From Acidovorax delafieldii (lineage in GTDB: Bacteria > Pseudomonadota > Gammaproteobacteria > Burkholderiales > Burkholderiaceae_C), in the NCBI GenBank assembly GCA_002327945.1, contig DCVY01000201.1, forward strand, positions 1 to 8,414: 8,414 bases of DNA. The letters are read 5' to 3'. The translations under genes were made by a program, and so were the position numbers. This document shows positions 1 through 5,267 of this stretch, one piece after another. Position 1 is the first letter of the stretch; the number at the start of each line of letters is the position of its first letter. The notes under the pieces were generated by a model. That model saw nothing but the letters and a program-made list of their open reading frames with translations. It ran no database searches and was not told the origin of the DNA.

Positions 1-25
1 GGTCAACTGCCGGTTTTAGGATTAT

Positions 26-51
26 GGCACTGCGCCAATGGCGTCTGTGCC
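26..51. terminator. Strong hairpin just downstream of the UDG-like gene, possible terminator
   Basis: GGCAC (26-30) pairs with GTGCC (47-51), and CGCC (33-36) pairs with GGCG (40-43) around an AAT loop, giving nine base pairs interrupted by a small internal loop. It starts 27 bases past the TAA of the leftward UDG-like gene, where a terminator would be expected. No uridine run follows it on either strand, so it may instead act as a 3' stabilising structure. The rest of 1-77 shows no gene: the leftward strand has no convincing start codon, and the rightward frames are short or uncharacteristic. Confidence 0.35.
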
Positions 52-77
52 ACGCGGGCCTTTGGAGAAGGCTGCTT

Positions 78-1046
78 TTATGACCTGCCGGGGGCCGCGT
101 GTACCAGCGCCAGTGCACGGCACAGATCGGCCCAGGCGGCGGCCTTGTAGCCTTGCGAGCGCAGCAGAAATGCGGGGTCGTAGGTGACGATGGCCGGGCA
201 GCCCGCCAGCTGGTGCAGCTCGGCGCGCAGGCGGCCCAGGGGTTCGGTGCGCGCCAGCGCTGCCCGGGCCGCCCCATGGCCCAGCACCAGCACCATGGCG
301 GGGCGCAGCGTGGTCACCATGTCGGTCAAAGCGGGGGCGATCTCGATGGCATCGGCGGCGGTGCCGGCCTGGGGGCGTTCCAGGAGGCTGTCGGACTTGG
401 AAATCGTCGGCTGCAAATCGGCCGCAGCGGTCCATTTTTTGCTGTCTTTTTGCCCCATGGCTGGGCTATGGGGCTGCAAATCCGGCAACAACGGTCCTCG
501 CTGGGGTCGATTGGGGTGCAACCTTGGGTTTTCGCTATCGACGCTCCCAGTCCGACAGCCTCCTAGCGCCGCCAGATAAACGCGGGGGTGGCGGTGCAAT
601 CGCATGGCCCGCAGCATGTTGTCCAGCAGCCGGCCGGCTTCGCCCGCCAGCGGGTCGGTGGGTGAGAGGCTTTCGGCAACCACCAGCCAGCCGGCGCCCA
701 GTTCGGCAGGCGTTTGCGCAGGGTCGGCCGTGGGGTACAGCGCCTGTGCCGCATGCAGGATCAACGCAGGGGCCGCGCTGGCGCCCTGCGGTGTCGGTGG
801 CACGGCGGCAGCGGCGGCGGCAGGGGGGGCTGCACGTTCCCGCACGGTGCGAGGTGCCGGCGCGGTGCGGGTGTCTGCCGCAGCCACTGGCGCGGGGGGT
901 ACGGCGGGGCCGGTTGCCGTCCGCTGGCTGTGTGCGGGATTGGCCAGGGGTTCCGCTGCGGGCACCGGCGCTTCGGCGGGCGCCCAGACGGTGACGCCCA
1001 TTTCTTGCAGCATGGCGCGCTGGCGCGCATCGAGGTGAAGGCTCAT
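78..1046 (-). CDS. Diverged uracil-DNA glycosylase-like protein carrying an in-frame repeat insertion
   Basis: The 322-residue product has a distant family 4/5 uracil-DNA glycosylase layout. Residues 1-23 form a short helical start. Residues about 24-95 are an Ala/Pro-rich linker. Residues 119-150 (WLVVAES, then GEAGRLLDNML) correspond to the usual GEAPG and G-x-AGxLL region. VYLAAL (156-161) corresponds to the strand before the normal CRPP segment. LRPAMVLVLGHGAA (247-260) matches the conserved LxPxxIxxLG block, and TYDPAFLLR (288-296) matches the TYHPxxLLR motif. Aspartate 290 stands where catalytic enzymes have histidine, and the Fe-S cysteine pattern is absent, so activity is doubtful. 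Residues 162-222 come from an inserted element. The gene follows rimI by 66 bases on the same strand and is probably cotranscribed with tsaB and rimI. The family assignment rests on motif spacing only. Confidence 0.75.
   Translation of the reverse strand: MSLHLDARQRAMLQEMGVTVWAPAEAPVPAAEPLANPAHSQRTATGPAVPPAPVAAADTRTAPAPRTVRERAAPPAAAAAAVPPTPQGASAAPALILHAAQALYPTADPAQTPAELGAGWLVVAESLSPTDPLAGEAGRLLDNMLRAMRLHRHPRVYLAALGGCRTGSVDSENPRLHPNRPQRGPLLPDLQPHSPAMGQKDSKKWTAAADLQPTISKSDSLLERPQAGTAADAIEIAPALTDMVTTLRPAMVLVLGHGAARAALARTEPLGRLRAELHQLAGCPAIVTYDPAFLLRSQGYKAAAWADLCRALALVHAAPGRS
382..401 (+). repeat. Left terminal inverted repeat of the 183-bp element
   Basis: Bases 382-397 (AGGAGGCTGTCGGACT) are the exact reverse complement of 549-564. 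After one mismatch at 398, GGA (399-401) pairs with 545-547. Outside the arm, base 381 does not pair with 565, so the palindrome stops sharply at 382. Confidence 0.85.
409..497 (+). repeat. Degenerate direct repeat pair inside the element, with stem-loop between the copies
   Basis: GGCTGCAAATC occurs at 409-419 and 472-482. The similarity continues to CGGTCC at 428-433 and 492-497, giving units of 25 and 26 bases. The copies start 63 bases apart, exactly 21 codons, so the host protein shows a repeated DLQP peptide at residues 189-192 and 210-213. Between the copies GCCCCAT (452-458) pairs with ATGGGGC (468-474) as a 7-bp stem-loop. Confidence 0.7.
545..564 (-). repeat. Right terminal inverted repeat of the 183-bp element
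   Basis: This is the partner of the arm at 382-401, matching 19 of 20 with 16 consecutive perfect pairs. On the host gene strand the arm begins just after a CTA leucine codon (566-564) that straddles the junction. Confidence 0.85.
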
Positions 1047-1112
1047 GGCGGCGGGCTCATAACGACGTACTCAAAACGGCAGGCACATCAAGGCACATGG
1101 CGGGCAAGGGGT

Positions 1113-1592
1113 TCACAGGGGCAGACTCATGACCACGGCGTCCTCGCGCTGACCTGCGGGGGCCGGGTAGTAGCGCCTGCGTTCGCCCACGCGGCGAAAA
1201 CCATGGGCCTGGTAGACATGCAGGGCGCGCTCGTTGCTCACGCGCACTTCCAGCCACAGCCATTGGGCGCCTCGCCCGCTCGCCCACAGCGCCAGGGCGT
1301 CCAGCAGCACGCGGGCCCAGCCCTGCTTTTGGTAGGCAGGGGCCACGGTGATGTTGAGCAGGTGCACTTCGTCCACCCCCATCATGGCCACGAAGTAACC
1401 CAGCAACTGGTCGCCAGCCACCAGCAACTGGGCCTGGTAGCCCGAGGCCATGGCGTCGGTGAAATTGCCGCGCGTCCAGGGGTGGGAATAGGCGCTGTAT
1501 TCCACATCCAGCACATCGTCCAGCCGGGACAGCGTGAGCGGCTCAAAGCGTGCCCCGGGGGCGTTGGCGGGGGGGGTGAGAGCGGCGCTCAT
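1113..1592 (-). CDS. rimI: Ribosomal-protein-alanine N-acetyltransferase (RimI-type GNAT)
   Basis: RimI-type GNAT enzymes transfer an acetyl group from acetyl-CoA to the N-terminal alanine of ribosomal protein S18 in the cytoplasm. The 159-residue product has the full fold: an N-terminal FEPLTLSRLDDVLDVE segment (16-31), the HPWT motif (37-40) typical of RimI, a central LLNITVAPAYQKQGWARVLL block (78-97) holding the QxxGxA acetyl-CoA pyrophosphate loop, LEVRVSNERALHVYQAHGF (114-132), and a C-terminal RRRYYPAP...EDAVVM stretch. The ATG at 1592 overlaps the tsaB TGA as ATGA, so translation is probably coupled. This overlap decides the start, because an upstream in-frame extension would run inside tsaB. 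A tsaB-rimI pairing is common in bacteria. Confidence 0.93.
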   Translation of the reverse strand: MSAALTPPANAPGARFEPLTLSRLDDVLDVEYSAYSHPWTRGNFTDAMASGYQAQLLVAGDQLLGYFVAMMGVDEVHLLNITVAPAYQKQGWARVLLDALALWASGRGAQWLWLEVRVSNERALHVYQAHGFRRVGERRRYYPAPAGQREDAVVMSLPL

Positions 1593-2332
1593 GGTGTGGT
1601 GGGTGTTTGCAGGGCTTGTGGGGCTTGTGGGGCACGCAGGGCAGCCCGTTCGGCAGCGGTGTATGCCACTTTGTCGCGGATGTAGCGGGGCAGGGCTTCG
1701 CTGGCCGGCACGGCGGCGCCGGCTGCGAGCAGGGCGGGCGCCAGGCGCAGCAGGGCCGTGGCGGTGGGCAGCGCGCTGGCGTGCGGGGTGTCGGGGGCCA
1801 GGCGTTCGGCGTAGGCGGCCCGGGCGTTGCCCGCCAGTGTCCAGCCTGCGGGCACCTGCACGGCCTCGGGGGCGCACAGGCCAAAGTCATCGTCGGTACG
1901 CCAGCGGCCGGTGGCGCCGTCCTGGGCTGGCAGCCATTCGCAATGCGCCACGTACACCTCGTCCATGCGCGCATCCAGCACCGCCACCACCTGGGTGCAG
2001 CCATGCTGGTGGCGGGCTTCCTCGGCCACTGCAAGCAGGGTGTCCACCGGCAGCACCGGCACGCCCGCGCCGCCGCGCGCGCCAAAGGCCAGCCCCTGGG
2101 CCACCGCGCAGGCCGTGCGCAGGCCCGTGAATGAACCCGGCCCGCGGCCGAACGCGATGGCGTCCAGTGTGGCAAACGACAGCCCCGCCTGCGCCAACAG
2201 CGCACTGATGGCCGGAATCAGCGTGGCCGAGGCCTGCGCGCCACCCGCCCCGGTGTGTTGCCACACGGTCTCTCCGGCCTGCACGGCGATGGAGAGGGTG
2301 TCGGTGCTGGTGTCGAAGGCAAGCAGGTTCAT
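1589..2332 (-). CDS. tsaB: tRNA t6A biosynthesis protein TsaB
   Basis: TsaB is the scaffold partner of TsaD, which with TsaE moves the threonylcarbamoyl group onto A37 of ANN-decoding tRNAs. The 247-residue product begins MNLLAFDTSTDTLSIAV, the typical ASKHA phosphate-1 strand and hairpin. It carries GRGPGSFTGLRTACAVAQGLAF at about 62-83 and VLDARMDEVYVA at 118-129, both TsaB hallmarks. I chose the ATG at 2332 because family members start immediately before this strand; an in-frame TTG at 2365 would add an uncharacteristic His/Pro-rich leader. No good Shine-Dalgarno sequence precedes it. The C-terminus is a repetitive Pro/Gln/Ala tail produced by 9-bp tandem copies (GCTTGTGGG at 1614-1622 and 1623-1631). 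The gene is first in the leftward group and diverges from dacB. Confidence 0.93.
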   Translation of the reverse strand: MNLLAFDTSTDTLSIAVQAGETVWQHTGAGGAQASATLIPAISALLAQAGLSFATLDAIAFGRGPGSFTGLRTACAVAQGLAFGARGGAGVPVLPVDTLLAVAEEARHQHGCTQVVAVLDARMDEVYVAHCEWLPAQDGATGRWRTDDDFGLCAPEAVQVPAGWTLAGNARAAYAERLAPDTPHASALPTATALLRLAPALLAAGAAVPASEALPRYIRDKVAYTAAERAALRAPQAPQALQTPTTP

Positions 2333-2364
2333 GGGGTCGGGAGGGTCTGGGTGCGCGGGGTGCA

Positions 2365-2370
2365 ATTATC
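2365..2370 (-). promoter_or_regulatory. Possible -10 element for the tsaB-rimI group
   Basis: On the leftward strand GATAAT (5 of 6 to TATAAT) lies 32 bases before the tsaB ATG, in the 87-base divergent gap (2333-2419) between tsaB and dacB. No good -35 hexamer sits at the right distance, so this is a weak prediction. I see no convincing promoter for dacB in the same gap. Confidence 0.2.
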
Positions 2371-2419
2371 AGGGGCATGCCAATGCGCTGCTGGATTCGC
2401 ACGGCGATAGACTTGGCCG

Positions 2420-3868
2420 ATGATGTCTGTTCCTGTCGGCTGCCGTGCAGCCGTTCTGCACTGGTGGTGGTTGGTGTGCTTGCTGACCGTGGGTGTTGCT
2501 GCCCAGGCGCAGGCGGTGGCGCCGCTGCCCGCCGAAGTGGATGCGGCATTGGTGCGTGCCCGCCTGCCCCGGGACGCCCTGTCCGTGCTGGTGGTGGATG
2601 CACAGGGCGGCCGCCAGGCGGCGCGGCTGGCGCACCGCGCGCAGGTGGCCATGAACCCCGCCTCGGTCATGAAGCTGGTGACTACCTATGCGGCGCTCGA
2701 CCTGCTGGGCCCTGCCTACACCTGGAGTACGCCCGTGTATGTGGATGGCACGGTGCAGGGCGGCAGCCTCAGGGGCAACGTTTATATCCAGGGGCAGGGC
2801 GATCCCACGCTGGTGATGGAGCGCTTGTGGCTGCTGCTGCGCCGCCTGCAGGGCCAGGGTATCCACGCCATCGTGGGCGACATCGTGCTGGACCGCAGCG
2901 CGTTTGACGTGCCCGTGCACGACGCGGCCCGCTTCGACGGTGAGCCGTTGCGCCCCTACAACGCGGCGCCCGACGCCTTGCTGCTGAACTACAACGCGGT
3001 GGCCATGGCCTTTGTGCCCGATGCCGCCGCCGGGCTGGCGCGCATCCAGTATGACCCGCCGCTCGCCGGTGTGCAGCGCCAGGCCACGGTGCCACTGGCG
3101 GCGCCCGGCGCCGAGTGCGGCGACTGGCGCGCTGCCTTGCGTGCCGAGTTGTCCGATCCGGTGCGCGTCGCTTTCCAGGGCGTCTATCCGGCCAGCTGTG
3201 GCGAGCGCCGGTGGGCGACGGCGTTCCCCGATGCCAAGAGCTTTGCGGCACGCGCCGTGGAGGGCCTGTGGCGCGAACTGGGCGGCAAGCTCACGGGTAC
3301 TGTGCGCGATGGCGCGGTGCCTGCGCGGCTCCAACCGGCCTTCAGCGTCACATCGCCCGCGCTGGCCGAAGTGGTGCGCGATGTGAACAAATACAGCAAC
3401 AATGTGATGGCGCAGCAGCTGTTTCTCACGCTGGCGCTGCGCAAAAACGGCGTAGCCACGTTCGGCGGTGCGCGCGACGCATTGCGCCAGTGGTGGCAGG
3501 CCCGCCTGGGTGATGCCGAGCCGCCCGCGCCCGACAACGGCGCCGGCCTGAGCCGCGAGGCACGCATCAGCGCCCAGGCCCTGGCGCGTATGCTGCAGCT
3601 GGCCTGGCAGTCGCCGGTCATGCCCGAACTGGTGTCGTCTTTGCCAATTGCCGGCGTGGACGGCACGCTGCGCCGCAGCCAGAGCCGCCCAGGTGTCGCC
3701 CACCTCAAGACCGGCAGCCTGCGCGATGTGCTGGCTGTCGCGGGCTATGTGCATGCCGCCAGCGGCCGCCGCTATGTGCTGGTGGCCATCGTCAACCACC
3801 CGCAGGCGGGCGCCGCGCGGCCGGTGCTCGATGCACTGGTGGACTGGACCGCCCGCGATCATCAATAG
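2420..3868 (+). CDS. dacB: D-alanyl-D-alanine carboxypeptidase/endopeptidase, PBP4 (DacB) type
   Basis: This periplasmic class C low-molecular-weight penicillin-binding protein trims pentapeptides and cuts D-Ala-mDAP cross-links in peptidoglycan. All three active-site motifs are present in the 482-residue product: SVMK at 82-85 (nucleophile serine and lysine), SNN at 326-328 and KTG at 430-432. A signal peptide is evident at about 1-32: a basic start, a Trp/Leu/Val-rich core and an AQAQA-type cleavage site. The long insertion between the first two motifs (about 115-300) is typical of the S13 peptidase family, and the length matches family members. Cys234 and Cys260 could form a disulphide. 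ATG codons occur at 2420 and 2423 with no clear Shine-Dalgarno, so the start could shift by one residue. The PQ-loop gene follows after 20 bases. Confidence 0.93.
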   Translation: MMSVPVGCRAAVLHWWWLVCLLTVGVAAQAQAVAPLPAEVDAALVRARLPRDALSVLVVDAQGGRQAARLAHRAQVAMNPASVMKLVTTYAALDLLGPAYTWSTPVYVDGTVQGGSLRGNVYIQGQGDPTLVMERLWLLLRRLQGQGIHAIVGDIVLDRSAFDVPVHDAARFDGEPLRPYNAAPDALLLNYNAVAMAFVPDAAAGLARIQYDPPLAGVQRQATVPLAAPGAECGDWRAALRAELSDPVRVAFQGVYPASCGERRWATAFPDAKSFAARAVEGLWRELGGKLTGTVRDGAVPARLQPAFSVTSPALAEVVRDVNKYSNNVMAQQLFLTLALRKNGVATFGGARDALRQWWQARLGDAEPPAPDNGAGLSREARISAQALARMLQLAWQSPVMPELVSSLPIAGVDGTLRRSQSRPGVAHLKTGSLRDVLAVAGYVHAASGRRYVLVAIVNHPQAGAARPVLDALVDWTARDHQ

Positions 3869-3888
3869 CACCGGATGCAAAGCGCACT

Positions 3889-4170
3889 ATGGCTCTCCAC
3901 GACCTCATTGGCTACCTGGCTGCGGCCTTGACCACCTTCAGTTTTTTACCCCAGGCGCTGCACACGTTCCGCACCCGGGACGTCAGCGGCATCTCGCTGG
4001 GCATGTACAGCACCTTCACGCTGGGTGTGGCGCTGTGGCTGGCTTACGGCGTGGTGCTGGCCGCCTGGCCCATCGTTGCGGCCAATGCCGTCACGCTGGC
4101 GCTGTCCGGTGGCATTTTGGCCATGAAACTGCGCTATGGCCACCGGTGCGGGGCTGCCGACCGGGGCTGA
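3889..4170 (+). CDS. Small PQ-loop membrane protein, SemiSWEET-like transporter
   Basis: The 93-residue product is a compact three-helix membrane protein. Helix 1 is about residues 5-22, ending in the conserved SFLPQ (P21, Q22) followed by the basic loop HTFRTRDVSGIS. Helix 2 is about 37-58 and helix 3 about 60-80, with a conserved-type Asn66 in AANAVTL. This matches the MtN3/SemiSWEET family, whose members dimerise to form small sugar transporters. Substrate cannot be told from sequence, and related PQ-loop proteins carry other solutes. It starts 20 bases after the dacB stop, with no strong ribosome-binding site, and is probably cotranscribed with dacB. The C-terminal tail after about residue 83 is short and polar. 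The next gene converges from the other strand with a 61-base gap showing no clear terminator. Confidence 0.87.
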   Translation: MALHDLIGYLAAALTTFSFLPQALHTFRTRDVSGISLGMYSTFTLGVALWLAYGVVLAAWPIVAANAVTLALSGGILAMKLRYGHRCGAADRG

Positions 4171-4231
4171 GAACTGCGCGGACTGGGGGCGTCCTGTACG
4201 GCCACTCCCCGCAGCCCGCGTGGGCCAGGGC

Positions 4232-5185
4232 TTACCAGCGGGCTCGCAAGCGGTCGTAAGCGTAGTCGCCCAGTTGGCGGTGGGCCGAGGGCGTCATGTA
4301 GACCGCGTCGGCAAAAACATACTGGTTGTGGTTGGCGCCGGGGAGCAAGGTGGTGGTGTTGCACAGCGCCGAGTTGACCTGGCCGGTGCCAATGCCAATG
4401 CCGTTGCCCGTATCCACCGAGGTGCACACCGCCGCGGTGGCGTTGTCAAACCCGTAGGAGCCGGGGGAGTTGGTGTACAGGTTGACGTAGTAGGCTGAAT
4501 CGATGTACAGCACATTTGCACCCAGATCGACGATGTTCACCAGCAGGGCTTCGTTGAACCGGCTGCTGGCATCGTTGAGCAGGGCTACCTGGTTGATGGC
4601 CGTGGCCCAGGGCGTCTTGCCCAGGTCGTAGGTGCCTGTCACCACCACCTGCTTGGCCCCTGCCGTGACGAGGCGGCGCACCTGCGTTGCCAGCTCTTGG
4701 CCGGCCATGCGTGCCGCGGCCACCATGTCGGCGGGGGCGAGGGTGCCGGCGCGCACGGCTGCCATGCCCGCGATCACCTCGCTGGGCCCGGCGTTGATAA
4801 GCACCACGTCGTTGGTGCGGAAGCTGCCACCGGCCAGAAAGCGGTCGATCTGCTCGGTGATGGTGAGGGTGGTGGCATCTGCGGCCACATCGGGCTTGGC
4901 GGAAACGCGGGCATTGCCCGCGGCATAGCTCAGGCCGCCCGATGCCGCGGGCGCGATCGTCTTGCTGTAATGCGAGGCGATTTGCTGTGTCCAGTTGCTG
5001 ATGGAGCCGTCGTTGACGGTGTAGCGTGAGCCCTTTTGCCCCACGTCGCTGAGGGCATCGCCAAAGGCAATAAAGCGGTCGGGCGTGAGGCCCGATTCGA
5101 TGGTGCTCGAACCACAGGCCGCAAGCAACGCTGCCGACGCACATGCGGCGACCACAACAGTGCGGCGCATCCAATTTGTTGCCAT
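4232..5185 (-). CDS. SGNH/GDSL-fold lipoprotein lacking the catalytic residues
   Basis: The 317-residue product starts with a lipoprotein signal: MRR, a hydrophobic core and the lipobox LAAC with Cys24 as the lipidated residue, so it is probably membrane-anchored in the envelope. FIAFGDALSDVG (38-49) aligns with GDSL block I, but the nucleophile serine is alanine 44 (codon GCC). Block II-like glycine is in SYAAGNARV (86-94). Block III GxND reads GPSE (133-136). Block V DxxH reads DAVY (293-296), followed by TPSAH. Three of the four SGNH residues are therefore replaced while the fold-defining strands remain, which suggests a non-catalytic role. Cys254 and Cys275 may pair. The start has a good Shine-Dalgarno site five bases upstream. 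The gene appears monocistronic, convergent with the PQ-loop gene and downstream of sua5 on the same strand. Confidence 0.85.
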   Translation of the reverse strand: MATNWMRRTVVVAACASAALLAACGSSTIESGLTPDRFIAFGDALSDVGQKGSRYTVNDGSISNWTQQIASHYSKTIAPAASGGLSYAAGNARVSAKPDVAADATTLTITEQIDRFLAGGSFRTNDVVLINAGPSEVIAGMAAVRAGTLAPADMVAAARMAGQELATQVRRLVTAGAKQVVVTGTYDLGKTPWATAINQVALLNDASSRFNEALLVNIVDLGANVLYIDSAYYVNLYTNSPGSYGFDNATAAVCTSVDTGNGIGIGTGQVNSALCNTTTLLPGANHNQYVFADAVYMTPSAHRQLGDYAYDRLRARW

Positions 5186-5190
5186 GTATT

Positions 5191-5195
5191 TCTCC
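5191..5195 (-). promoter_or_regulatory. Shine-Dalgarno site of the GDSL-fold lipoprotein
   Basis: On the leftward strand GGAGA lies five bases before the ATG at 5185. It is the clearest ribosome-binding site in the window and supports this start. Confidence 0.7.
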
Positions 5196-5210
5196 AGAAA
5201 AGTGAAGGCT

Positions 5211-5241
5211 AGTTTAACGACGCAAAGTCAACGGATGTAAA
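5211..5241 (-). promoter_or_regulatory. Possible sigma-70 promoter of the GDSL-fold lipoprotein
   Basis: On the leftward strand TTTACA (5241-5236, 5 of 6 to the -35 consensus) and TAAACT (5216-5211, 4 of 6 to the -10) are separated by 19 bases, somewhat longer than ideal. The stretch is the most AT-rich part of the 70-base gap after sua5. Confidence 0.27.
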
Positions 5242-5267
5242 GCGGCCGACGGGGCTCAAGCGGCCGC
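5242..5267 (-). terminator. Candidate intrinsic terminator overlapping the sua5 stop codon
   Basis: GCGGCCG (5242-5248) and CGGCCGC (5261-5267) form a perfect 7-bp all-GC stem with a 12-base loop. Read leftward, the sua5 TGA (5258-5256) lies inside the loop and three uridines follow the stem. The short U run makes it a modest terminator, but the position at the end of the purE-purK-sua5 group fits. Confidence 0.42.

Larger units (their letters stand above)
382..564. mobile_element. 183-bp MITE-like element with terminal inverted repeats, inserted in frame
   Basis: The block is bounded by perfect 16-bp inverted repeats, AGGAGGCTGTCGGACT at 382-397 and its reverse complement at 549-564. With one mismatch the match extends to 19 of 20 (382-401 and 545-564). 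It contains a 7-bp stem-loop, an internal degenerate direct repeat and A/T runs, and its composition is less GC-rich than the flanks. It encodes no transposase, so it would be non-autonomous. Its 183 bases equal 61 codons; read leftward it is open in the host frame and adds residues 162-222 to the UDG-like protein. I see no clear target-site duplication. The ends resemble an interspersed repeat I remember from Comamonadaceae, but I could not search for other copies. Confidence 0.75.

Noticed and set aside
58..72. GCCTT/AAGGC hairpin followed by a T-rich stretch
   Set aside because: The 5-bp stem is weak, it points rightward where no gene is seen to end, and it lies next to the stronger hairpin at 26-51.
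3..83. A possible 3' end of a rightward gene stopping at 81-83
   Set aside because: Only 26 codons are visible, the residues are not recognisable, and the stretch overlaps the end of the UDG-like gene.
1614..1631. Two tandem copies of a 9-bp unit at the end of tsaB
   Set aside because: It merely lengthens a Pro/Gln/Ala tail at the C-terminus; two short copies are ordinary slippage in GC-rich DNA.
714..1685. A 323-codon rightward frame over rimI and the UDG-like gene
   Set aside because: It is antisense to two recognisable genes and rich in Gly/His/Arg without domain features.
1593..1877. A 95-residue upstream extension of rimI
   Set aside because: The extension would overlap tsaB heavily, is Arg/Pro-rich and matches nothing in GNAT proteins. 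The ATGA overlap at 1592 gives a normal RimI length.
2369..3880. A 503-codon open frame antisense to dacB
   Set aside because: It covers dacB almost exactly on the other strand, has no recognisable domain and a composition typical of GC-rich shadow frames. The sense product has all three PBP motifs.
4171..4231. A bidirectional terminator between the PQ-loop gene and the lipoprotein gene
   Set aside because: Only 4-5-bp pairings without a T run were found in this convergent gap.
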